42,515 nt of DNA from Azospirillum brasilense (GTDB taxonomy: Bacteria; Pseudomonadota; Alphaproteobacteria; Azospirillales; Azospirillaceae): contig NZ_QLKQ01000070.1 in assembly GCF_003349955.1 (NCBI RefSeq), forward strand, positions 1-42,515, read 5' to 3'. Made by a program: the position numbers and the translations under genes. Under the pieces are notes generated by a model. It was not told the origin of the DNA and did not search any database. It was given only the letters and a program-made list of their open reading frames with translations. This document shows, piece after piece, positions 24,742 to 31,406 of the stretch. Each line of letters opens with the position of its first letter. Position 1 is the stretch's first letter.

Positions 24742-25771
24742 GACCGAGCACCTCGACACCGAGCTTGTTGACGTTCAGGAGGCTGATGGCCGCCTCGATG
24801 GACTGCGGGTTGCCGATGGCCTCCACCACCAGCGTTCCGAAGGGCGCGCCCTGGATCTCGTCGATCTGGCCGTGCCAGATGTTCAGATCCAGGTTCAGCT
24901 TGCGGCTGATCGCGCTGATCACCGGGGAGGTCGCGCGCTCCCCCGTGAAGGTGATGCGCAGCACCATGTTCGACCCCGGAACCGGCGTCGCCGACAGGCG
25001 GGCGCGCAGACTGTCCGGGATGCCGCGGTTGATGACCGGATCGACGAAGGTCTTGGTCGTCTCGTGCCTGGGGTGCGCGAAGATGTCGAAGACCGGCCCC
25101 TGCTCGATGATCCGTCCGTTCTCCATCACCGCCACCTTGTGGCAGATCTCCTTGATGACGGCGATCTCGTGGGTGATCAGGACGATGGTCAGCCCCAACC
25201 GCTTGTTGATGTCGGCCAGCAGGTGGAGGATCTGGGTCGTCGTCTCCGGGTCCAGCGCGGAGGTCGCCTCGTCCGACAGCAGCACCTTGGGCTTGCTGGC
25301 CAGCGCGCGGGCGATGCCGACGCGCTGCTTCTGCCCGCCCGACAGCTCCGCCGGGTAGCGGTCGCGCTTGTCGGTGAGGCCGACGAGGTCGAGCAGCGGC
25401 TCCACCGTGGCGCGGATCTGCGCCTTCGCCACCCCGGCCAGCTCCAGCGGCAGGGCGACGTTGTCGAACACCGTGCGCGAGGACAGCAGGTTGAAGTGCT
25501 GGAAGATCATGCCGATGCTGTGCCGCGCTTCGCGCAGATCGCGCGGCGACAGGGCGGTGACGTCCACCCCGTCGACCAGCACGCGGCCCGAGGTCGGCTT
25601 CTCCAGCAGGTTCACGGTGCGCAGCAGCGTGGATTTGCCGGCGCCCGAACGCCCGATGATTCCGTAGATCTCGCCGCGCCCGATGGTCAGGTCGATGTCG
25701 GCGAGCGCCTGGACCGGCTGGCCGGTGCCGCGGGACGGGTAGGTTTTCTGAAGCTGTTCGAAGGTTATCAT
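24707..25771 (-). CDS. metN: Methionine ABC transporter ATP-binding protein
   Basis: 354 aa. Seen: Walker A GRSGAGKST, Q-loop IFQHFN, signature LSGGQKQR, Walker B VLLSDEATSALD (the Ser-Asp-Glu form typical of MetN), H-loop THE, then a C-terminal NIL domain (about residues 265-345). In characterised MetN the NIL domain binds methionine and shuts the transporter when the cell is replete. Its ATG overlaps the stop of the acyl-CoA synthetase as ATGA, so the two are translated in one message. Confidence 0.95.
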   Translation of the reverse strand: MITFEQLQKTYPSRGTGQPVQALADIDLTIGRGEIYGIIGRSGAGKSTLLRTVNLLEKPTSGRVLVDGVDVTALSPRDLREARHSIGMIFQHFNLLSSRTVFDNVALPLELAGVAKAQIRATVEPLLDLVGLTDKRDRYPAELSGGQKQRVGIARALASKPKVLLSDEATSALDPETTTQILHLLADINKRLGLTIVLITHEIAVIKEICHKVAVMENGRIIEQGPVFDIFAHPRHETTKTFVDPVINRGIPDSLRARLSATPVPGSNMVLRITFTGERATSPVISAISRKLNLDLNIWHGQIDEIQGAPFGTLVVEAIGNPQSIEAAISLLNVNKLGVEVLGHAVPGNLRAAV

Positions 25772-27438
25772 ACGCTCTTGGCCTCCCGACGCGCGCCCAG
25801 ATCGCGGGCCGCGTCGCGCAGGACGGTCTTCTGGATTTTACCGGTCGATGTCTTCGGCAGATCGCTGAACACAACGGTGCGCGGCACCTTGTAGTGCGCA
25901 ATGCGGTCGCGGCACCATTGAATTATGTCGGACTCAGAGGGGCGCGCCGCGCCGGGCTTCACCGTCACGAAGGCGCAGGGGCTCTCCCCCCAACGGTCGT
26001 CGGGGCGGGCGACCACGGCGGCCTCCAGAACGGCGGGGTGCCGGTACAACGCTTCCTCCACCTCCAGGGACGAGATGTTCTCGCCGCCGGATATGATGAT
26101 GTCCTTGCTGCGGTCCTTCACCTCGATATAGCCGTCGGGGTGCAGCACGCCCAGGTCTCCGGTGCGGAACCAGCCGTCCTTCAGCGCCTCCCTGGTTGCC
26201 GGGGGGTTCTTCAGATAGCCCTTCATCACCGTGTTGCCGCGCAGCGCGATCTCGCCGATGGTCTGCGCGTCGGCGGGAACCGGCCGGCCGGTCTCACGGT
26301 CGAGCACGGTCGCGTCCTCCACCGCGACGTGGTTCACCCCCTGCCGCGCGAACTGCAGGGCCAGCCCGTCGGCGTCGAGGTTCTCCCAGCCGTCTTGAGG
26401 GGCGCAGACGGTGGCCGGGCCGTAGCATTCGGTCAGCCCGTACATGTGCACCACCTCGAAGCCCAGCGCCGCCATGCCGGCCAGCACGGCCGACGGCGGA
26501 GCGGCGCCGCCGGTGCCCACGATCACCCGGCGGGGGGCGGGCCGCCGCACCGTCTCCGGAGCGTGGATCAGCATGTTCAGCACGATCGGCGCGCCGCACA
26601 GATGGGTGACGCCCAGCTCCGCGATGGCGTCGAAGATCGCCGCCGGCTCCACCCGGCGCAGGCAGACATGGGTGCCGCCCGCGGCGGTGACCGCCCAGCT
26701 GTAGGTCCAGCCGTTGCAATGGAACATCGGCAGCGTCCACAGGAAGACGCTGTCGGGCCGGACGTTCAGGGTGAAGGCGTTGCCCAGCGCGTTCAGATAG
26801 GCGCCGCGGTGGTGGTAGACGACGCCCTTGGGGTTGCCGGTGGTGCCGCTGGTGTAGTTGAGCGCGATGGCCTGCCATTCGTCGTCCGGCCCGCGCCAGG
26901 GGGCGGGGTCGGCGGCGGCGAGGAAATCCTCATACTCCACCGCACCCAGCGACGGCGCGTCGGGCGCCTGCTCGTCGGCGATCTCCACCAGCGTGACGGG
27001 GCGCTCCGTCCGGGCGAGCGCCGCCTTGGCGACCGGCGACAGCTCGCGGTCCACAATGAGGAGCTTCGTCTCGCTGTGGTCCAGGATGAAGGCGATGGCC
27101 GCGGCGTCCAGCCGCGTGTTCAGCGCGTTCAGGACCGCGCCGGCCAGCGGCACCGCGTAATGGGCCTCCAGCAGCGCCGGGACGTTGGGCGCCAGCACCG
27201 ACACCGTGTCGCCGGTCCTCACCCCGGCCCGCAGCAGCGCCCCGGCGAAGCGCCGCACCCGGTTGTGGAACTGCGCGTAGGTGATGGTCCGGCGGCCGTG
27301 GCGGATGGCCGGCTTGTCCGGATAGACCTTCGCCGCGCGCTTCAGGAAGCTGAGCGGGCTGAGCGGGACGTGGTTCGCGGGGTCGGGGGCGAGGCCGCGG
27401 TCGAAGATCGAGGCGGTGCGGCTGAACGGGCCGGTCAT
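25768..27438 (-). CDS. Acyl-CoA synthetase (AMP-forming), inside the met operon
   Basis: 556 aa, ANL superfamily. Seen: ATP/AMP-binding P-loop YTSGTTGNPKGV, motif MYGLTECYGP, GWFRTGDLGVLHPDGYIEVKDR, the hinge KDIIISGGENISS and the catalytic Lys in TSTGKIQK. It should activate a carboxylic acid as acyl-AMP and load it on CoA. The overall form resembles the medium-chain / 3-methylthiopropionyl-CoA ligase (DmdB-like) branch, but substrate choice cannot be read reliably. It sits between metQ2 and metN and overlaps metN by 4 bases, so it is part of the transport operon. An attractive but unproven idea is that it activates 3-methylthiopropionate or another acid derived from the imported compound. 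Upstream lies a 180-base palindrome cluster. Confidence 0.9.
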   Translation of the reverse strand: MTGPFSRTASIFDRGLAPDPANHVPLSPLSFLKRAAKVYPDKPAIRHGRRTITYAQFHNRVRRFAGALLRAGVRTGDTVSVLAPNVPALLEAHYAVPLAGAVLNALNTRLDAAAIAFILDHSETKLLIVDRELSPVAKAALARTERPVTLVEIADEQAPDAPSLGAVEYEDFLAAADPAPWRGPDDEWQAIALNYTSGTTGNPKGVVYHHRGAYLNALGNAFTLNVRPDSVFLWTLPMFHCNGWTYSWAVTAAGGTHVCLRRVEPAAIFDAIAELGVTHLCGAPIVLNMLIHAPETVRRPAPRRVIVGTGGAAPPSAVLAGMAALGFEVVHMYGLTECYGPATVCAPQDGWENLDADGLALQFARQGVNHVAVEDATVLDRETGRPVPADAQTIGEIALRGNTVMKGYLKNPPATREALKDGWFRTGDLGVLHPDGYIEVKDRSKDIIISGGENISSLEVEEALYRHPAVLEAAVVARPDDRWGESPCAFVTVKPGAARPSESDIIQWCRDRIAHYKVPRTVVFSDLPKTSTGKIQKTVLRDAARDLGARREAKSV

Positions 27439-27471
27439 GACGGAGCTTCCTGGAAAGAATCACTTTCGCAA

Positions 27472-27650
27472 TTCCCTCTCCCCTCTGGGGAGAGGGTCAG
27501 GGTGAGGGGGTTGCGCGTGGCGCCATGTCCGGCAAAAGCACAACCCCCTCACCGGCCCTCCGGGCCACCCTCTCCCCGCTTTCGGCGGACCGGAGGTCCG
27601 CCTGTCGCGTCAGCGCAAACGAAGTTTGCGCGTGAGCGGAGGGGAGAGGG
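27472..27650. repeat. Cluster of palindromic repeats between metQ2 and the acyl-CoA synthetase gene
   Basis: About 180 bases of nested inverted repeats: CCCTCTCC/GGAGAGGG near 27475-27496; a perfect 13-bp pair GGTGAGGGGGTTG (27501-27513) with its complement (27541-27553); GGCGGACC/GGTCCGCC (27584-27602); GCGCAAAC/GTTTGCGC (27613-27631); and a closing GGGGAGAGGG. This is the composition of REP/BIME-like intergenic elements. It is transcribed within the operon and could stabilise the upstream metQ2 segment or reduce expression downstream. Confidence 0.8.
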
Positions 27651-27669
27651 CTATGACAACCGGCGGCGA

Positions 27670-28449
27670 TCACCAAGTCGGGATGATGGTGCCGTTGAAG
27701 CGCGTGTTGATGAAATCCCGCACCTCGGCGGAGCGGTACAGCTCGATGAAGCGCTTGATCGCCGGGTCCTCGGCGCGGTCCTTGCGGACGGCCCAGACGA
27801 GGTGCCATTTCGACTGGTCGTCCTCCAGAACCAGCGCGGTCTTCGGGCTCAGCCCGGCGAGGACCGCGTAGTTCAGCGTGATGACCGAGGCGTCCACGTC
27901 GTCCAGCGAGCGCGGAAGCTGGGCCGCGTCCAGCTCGACCAGCTTGATCTTCTTCGGGTTGGACGCGATGTCGGCGATGGAGGTGTTCAGGCCCGCCCCG
28001 TCCTTCAGCCCGATCACCCCGGCCTTGGCCAGCAGGAACAGGGCGCGAGCGCCGTTGGTCGGGTCGTTGGGGATGGAGACGCTGGCCCCCTCCTTCAGGT
28101 CGGCCAGTGACGACACCTTCTTCGCGTAGATGCCCATGGGCACGACGATGCTCTTGGCGACCGGCACGATGTCGTAGCCGCGCTGCTTGATCTGGTTGTC
28201 CAGGAAGGGCTGGTGCTGGAAGTTGTTGGCGTCGATGTCGCCGGACTGCAGCGCGGCGTTGGGCATGTTCCAGTCGGTGAACTCGATCACCTCCGCCTTC
28301 AGGCCCTCCTTGGCGGCGATCTTCGCCGTGTATTCCAGGATCTCGCCATAGGGGCCGGCGGACACGCCGAGCTTGAGGGCCGCGGCGCCGGCGCCGGTGG
28401 AAACGGTGAGAAGGGCGGCGGTGACAATGGACGTCAGAAAGGCTTTCAC
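27670..28449 (-). CDS. metQ: Methionine ABC transporter substrate-binding protein (copy 2)
   Basis: 259 aa from a GTG at 28449 with AAGGA nine bases upstream. Seen: signal peptide cleaved near GAGA/AAL with no lipobox, then the same NlpA/MetQ framework as copy 1 (KLGVSAGPYGEILE, FQHQPFLDNQ, VSIPNDPTNGARALFLL, LDAAQLPRSLDDV). By eye about half of the aligned residues match copy 1, with differences in ligand-side segments such as EFTDWNMPNAAL versus EFSDYVIPNQAL. It probably serves the same MetNI with a different ligand preference (for example D-methionine, sulfoxide or an analogue); this is inference. First transporter gene after the SAM-II leader. Confidence 0.92.
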   Translation of the reverse strand: MKAFLTSIVTAALLTVSTGAGAAALKLGVSAGPYGEILEYTAKIAAKEGLKAEVIEFTDWNMPNAALQSGDIDANNFQHQPFLDNQIKQRGYDIVPVAKSIVVPMGIYAKKVSSLADLKEGASVSIPNDPTNGARALFLLAKAGVIGLKDGAGLNTSIADIASNPKKIKLVELDAAQLPRSLDDVDASVITLNYAVLAGLSPKTALVLEDDQSKWHLVWAVRKDRAEDPAIKRFIELYRSAEVRDFINTRFNGTIIPTW

Positions 28450-28522
28450 GGAACGGGTCCTTTATGCGCGGTGTGGAATATTCGGCTCGGGCACAGGGTC
28501 GGTGTGAAATGCGGGCGCGCGA

Positions 28523-28723
28523 TCAGCGCCGCCGCACGCCGGAGCGCCGGGCCGCCAATTGTTTGGCGGCGCGCTCGGCCTGTCCGACGTTGCGGAAGGT
28601 CTGGCGATCGAGGTCCTTGAAGGACCAGTCGGACACGAAGAAGGTGAAGCCGCCCTGGCCGGCGACGACGATGCCGGCGGACCGGCCCTGGACCTCGATG
28701 GCGTAGGCGTTGGAGGTGCTCAT
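28523..28723 (-). CDS. 66-aa conserved-looking unknown protein
   Basis: Not recognised. Seen: 66 residues beginning MSTSNAYAIEVQGRSAG, a short beta-rich first half with VVAGQGGFTFFVSDWSF, then a helix ending in a basic tail (ARRSGVRRR). No Cys, no signal peptide, no membrane segment. It is a credible gene: GAGGGAGAA precedes the ATG at a normal distance, codon use fits the neighbours, and it lies between the riboswitch/leader and metQ2 on the same strand. A GC-rich hairpin ends two bases before its ribosome-binding site, so its translation may depend on what happens upstream. Confidence 0.7.
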   Translation of the reverse strand: MSTSNAYAIEVQGRSAGIVVAGQGGFTFFVSDWSFKDLDRQTFRNVGQAERAAKQLAARRSGVRRR

Positions 28724-28741
28724 GACGGTGTTCTCCCTCGG

Positions 28742-28764
28742 CCCGCGGCGGTGTGGCGCGCGGG
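28742..28764 (-). promoter_or_regulatory. Hairpin just before the ribosome-binding site of the 66-aa gene
   Basis: CCCGCG and CGCGGG enclose an 11-base loop; the 3' arm ends two bases before GAGGGAGAA. It lies in the 87-base gap between the leader ORF stop and the next start, the place where an attenuator or coupling device would act. No T-run. Confidence 0.4.
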
Positions 28765-28810
28765 TTTCATGCGGATCGGATGCTGGACGGAACGGGTTGG
28801 CGCGCTGGGG

Positions 28811-28903
28811 TCAGCGGCGACACGAGGCGTTGCGCATTCGGCAACACAGGTCCGTCGCGGTGCCGGTCCGATCGGCTGGGGAGGGGAGGGTCATCATGGT
28901 CAT
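28811..28903 (-). CDS. 30-codon Cys/Met-bearing leader ORF downstream of the SAM-II riboswitch
   Basis: Seen: ATG at 28903 with GGAAGGAG eight bases upstream, 30 codons, TGA at 28813-28811. The peptide starts MTMMT and ends DLCCRMRNASCRR. It has three Cys among its last eleven residues; two of the three Cys codons are TGT, the rarer choice in such GC-rich DNA. The adjacent Cys-Cys codons form one arm of a hairpin, GTGTTGC/GCAACGC (28847-28827). There is no membrane or signal character. Known: short Cys-rich upstream ORFs control sulfur genes in Actinobacteria through ribosome stalling at Cys codons. Inference: this is a translated sensor of Cys-tRNA (perhaps also Met/Arg) supply in front of a sulfur amino-acid uptake operon. 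It could instead simply be a tiny functional peptide. Confidence 0.68.
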   Translation of the reverse strand: MTMMTLPSPADRTGTATDLCCRMRNASCRR

Positions 28904-28943
28904 TCCGGTCACTCCTTCCAGAGTTCCACGACCGGTATCGTGG

Positions 28944-28996
28944 CGCTTTAGCGTTTGGTGACGCGGCGCAAGCTGGCGATCAAATTGCCGCGGGGC
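28944..28996 (-). ncRNA. SAM-II riboswitch
   Basis: On the minus strand P1 is CGCGGC (28992-28987) paired with GCCGCG (28967-28962). The loop begins AATTTGA and ends GCTTGC. A CGT-x-AC-CAAA segment follows and the conserved GCTAAAG closes it at 28952-28946. A GCTT/AAGC pairing (28973-28970 with 28948-28945) can form the pseudoknot. These are the core features of the SAM-II (metA motif) aptamer, found in alphaproteobacteria ahead of methionine genes; the SAM-V class shares the core. It lies between the promoter and the leader ORF of the methionine-uptake operon. Immediately 3' are two competing hairpins, CCACGA/TCGTGG (28943-28926) and CCGGTC/GACCGG (28935-28905). The second encloses the leader's Shine-Dalgarno, giving a plausible translational switch. 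Confidence 0.86.
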
Positions 28997-29020
28997 GCCC
29001 CCCTTGGGCGTCCGGCTTTT

Positions 29021-29050
29021 TATCTACAATGTAAGTGGGCATTCGGTCAA
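29021..29050 (-). promoter_or_regulatory. Promoter of the riboswitch-controlled methionine operon
   Basis: On the minus strand TTGACC (29050-29045) with -10 candidates TAGATA (29026-29021, spacer 18) or TGTAGA (spacer 16). Initiation about 10 bases downstream would include the whole aptamer. The surrounding DNA is notably AT-rich (29020-29105), as expected of a promoter region. Confidence 0.5.
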
Positions 29051-29102
29051 GGTGGAAAGTGAATTTGTTTTGTGAAAATGCATATATAGCCATCAATTTT
29101 TG

Positions 29103-30218
29103 TTAATTATCCGCCGTCTCCCGCGGCCGGCTCTGCGCGTAGTGCAGCGACAGGGCGCGGATCTGCTCCTCCGTCAGGTTGCGCACCGCGGCGCCCATGA
29201 TCCTGGACAGCGGTGTGTCGCCGTGCGCGTCCCTCTGCCAGAGGCGGAGCTGGTCGGCGATGTAGCTCGCGTGCTGCCCGTCGAGGCGGGGGTAGCGCGG
29301 GTCGCGGTCCTCGCCGTGGCAGCCGGAACAGGCCGGGACCCCGGTGTCGCGGTCGCCGGACTCGGCCAGCCGGGCACCCAGTTCCAGCAGGGCCGGATCG
29401 GCGTCGGCGGGCGGGGGCGGGTAGGGCGCCGTCTGACCCGCATAATGGTCGGCGAGGGTTCGCAAGATCGACTCGTCCAGTCCGGCGGCCACCGGCTGCA
29501 TGATGCCGCTGTGCCGCCCGCCCTCGGCGTAGGCCCTCAGCGCGTGGAAGAGATACGCGGCGTTCTGGCCCGACAGGCGCGGGAAGGCGGCGGTTCCGCC
29601 CCCGGCGCCGTCATAGCCGTGGCAGCGCGCGCAGTTGTCCAGCACCTCACGGGCGGAGCCGTCGAGCATCGCCAGATCGCTCAGCGCCGAGCGGTCGCCG
29701 TCCGGCGCCGTCTCCCCGAAGGCGAGGCGCCGGTATTCCTCGGCGCTCATGCCGTCCAGCCGGCGCAGGAAGGCGGCCACCGCCCAGGGCTCGTCGTCGC
29801 GCGCCTGCGCCGGCCAGGCGGGCATACCGGCGTATTTGATGCCGTTGTAGGTGATCCAGTAGAGCTGCTTGTCCGTCCAGTCCCCAGCATGGCCCGGCAG
29901 GAAGGGCGGGGCGGGCAGCATGTGGCGCGAGATCGGGTTGCGGCCGACGTCCGGTGCGCCGTGGCAGGGCGCGCAGCCGTCCTCGTAATGGCCGGCGCCG
30001 CGCCGGATCAGCGCCGGGTCGTCGAGGTCGGGCGGATCGCCGACGAAGGCGGCGTGCGTCTCGATGGAGCTGCGCATCGCCATGCCGAAGAACCAAGTGA
30101 CCGGCGGCAAGTGCTCCTTGCTGGCGGCGATGCTGTAGAGCCCCGACCAGGCGAACAGGAAGCCCCCCACCGCTTGGGCGCCCAGAACCAGCCCGATGAT
30201 CGTCAGAACTCTGCGCAT
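29103..30218 (-). CDS. Membrane-anchored triheme cytochrome c
   Basis: 371 aa. Seen: an N-terminal hydrophobic anchor (about residues 5-28) and three c-type heme sites: CAPCH (82-86), CARCH (196-200) and CSGCH (297-301). Likely distal Met ligands lie in segments such as YAGMPAWP, GIMQPVA and SRIMGAAV. It contains three class-I cytochrome c modules, facing the periplasm. It is divergent from the oxidase operon across 150 bases and may pass electrons to the CuA/heme c subunit there. ATG 30218 was taken because GGAG precedes it by about 10 bases and the anchor follows; the long open frame further upstream has no protein-like character. The downstream end runs into the AT-rich promoter region of the met operon. 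Confidence 0.9.
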   Translation of the reverse strand: MRRVLTIIGLVLGAQAVGGFLFAWSGLYSIAASKEHLPPVTWFFGMAMRSSIETHAAFVGDPPDLDDPALIRRGAGHYEDGCAPCHGAPDVGRNPISRHMLPAPPFLPGHAGDWTDKQLYWITYNGIKYAGMPAWPAQARDDEPWAVAAFLRRLDGMSAEEYRRLAFGETAPDGDRSALSDLAMLDGSAREVLDNCARCHGYDGAGGGTAAFPRLSGQNAAYLFHALRAYAEGGRHSGIMQPVAAGLDESILRTLADHYAGQTAPYPPPPADADPALLELGARLAESGDRDTGVPACSGCHGEDRDPRYPRLDGQHASYIADQLRLWQRDAHGDTPLSRIMGAAVRNLTEEQIRALSLHYAQSRPRETADN

Positions 30219-30281
30219 GGATGGGACGCTCCGCCGGTTGTGAGTGTTCGTTCCCGAGTGAATGCTCCCCCGCTGACCGAA

Positions 30282-30294
30282 GTTCCGGCGGAAC
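30282..30294. promoter_or_regulatory. Inverted repeat in the cytochrome c / oxidase divergent promoter region
   Basis: GTTCCG, one base, CGGAAC: a perfect 6-bp palindrome near the middle of the 150-base gap between the divergent triheme cytochrome and oxidase genes. Possible operator for a shared regulator; no obvious match to the FNR/FixK consensus. Confidence 0.35.
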
Positions 30295-30368
30295 CTGCGG
30301 CCTTGCCGTGAGTTTAGCCGTGCAACGACGACGCCCGCCGCCGCGGGCCAACGCCGCGAGGGGGGTGC

Positions 30369-31406
30369 ATGGACCGCAGGTCTGGCCGCAGCGAGGCACG
30401 CAGACGGAACTGGCGGGGAGCGGCCCTGGCCGGCGGAATGGGGCTTCTGGCGGCTTGCGAACGGGGTCCGCAGTCCGCGCTGCATCCCGCCGGACGCAAC
30501 GCCGAGGCGATCCTCGACCTGACCTTGATTCTGGTCGCCGGGGGCGGGGTCATCTTCCTTTTCGTCATGGCGCTGGCGGGGTACGCCGTCATCGCCCGGC
30601 CGGAACGCTTTCCCGGAAGCCGCGCCTGGATCATTGGCGGCGGCCTCGTCTTTCCCATCGTCACGCTGACGGCACTTCAGGTCTACGAGTTCGCTGTTGC
30701 CCGGCAACTGTCGGACACCGGCGGGGTGGAGCCGCTGCGCATCGAGGTCACCGGCTACATGTGGTGGTGGGAGGTCCGCTACCCCGACGTGAGTTTAGAA
30801 GGGGCCGGGGAGGGCGGTGAGGTCCTGCGCACCGCCAACCGCCTCGTCATCCCGGCCGGGCGCCCGGTGGAGGTCGTGGTGACCGCGGCGGACGTCATCC
30901 ACAGCTTCTGGGTGCCCAGCCTGGGCGGCAAGATGGACATGATCCCCGGCCACGAGAACCGGCTGATCCTGGTCGGGGAGCGGCCCGGCACCTACCGCGG
31001 CCAGTGCGCCGAGTATTGCGGCGCCCAGCACGCGCTGATGGCCTTCGACGTGGTGGTGGAGCCGCCCGACCGCTTCGAGGACTGGCTGGCCGCCGAGCGC
31101 CGTCCCGCCGCCGAACCCGACGGCCCGCAGCAGGCCGTCGGGCGCGACGCCTTCCTGCGCGCCGGCTGCGGGTCCTGCCACACCGTGCGCGGCACGCCGG
31201 CCAACGGGGCGGCGGGGCCGGACCTGACCCATGTCGGCGGCCGCGGCGCGCTGGCCGCCGGGACGCTGCCCAACACGCCGGAGGCCCTGGCCGGCTGGAT
31301 CGCCGGGGCGCAGCACATCAAGCCGGAGAACCGCATGCCGTCCTTCCCGATCCTGGGCGGCGACGATCTGCACGCCATCGCCGTCTGGCTGGAGAGCCTG
31401 AAATGA
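30369..31406 (+). CDS. Cytochrome c oxidase subunit II with fused cytochrome c domain
   Basis: 345 aa. Seen: lipobox-like LLAAC (Cys30), two TM helices (about 50-75 and 85-108), aromatic electron-entry motif YMWWWE, and CuA ligands His178, Cys213 and Cys217 (CAEYCG), His221 and Met224. It then has a C-terminal class-I cytochrome c with CGSCH (267-271) and a Met in ENRMPSFP. This is the caa3-type layout: electrons enter the oxidase through the attached heme c and CuA. AGGGGGG just precedes the ATG. The stop overlaps the start of subunit I as ATGA. It is the first gene of the operon. Confidence 0.95.
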   Translation: MDRRSGRSEARRRNWRGAALAGGMGLLAACERGPQSALHPAGRNAEAILDLTLILVAGGGVIFLFVMALAGYAVIARPERFPGSRAWIIGGGLVFPIVTLTALQVYEFAVARQLSDTGGVEPLRIEVTGYMWWWEVRYPDVSLEGAGEGGEVLRTANRLVIPAGRPVEVVVTAADVIHSFWVPSLGGKMDMIPGHENRLILVGERPGTYRGQCAEYCGAQHALMAFDVVVEPPDRFEDWLAAERRPAAEPDGPQQAVGRDAFLRAGCGSCHTVRGTPANGAAGPDLTHVGGRGALAAGTLPNTPEALAGWIAGAQHIKPENRMPSFPILGGDDLHAIAVWLESLK

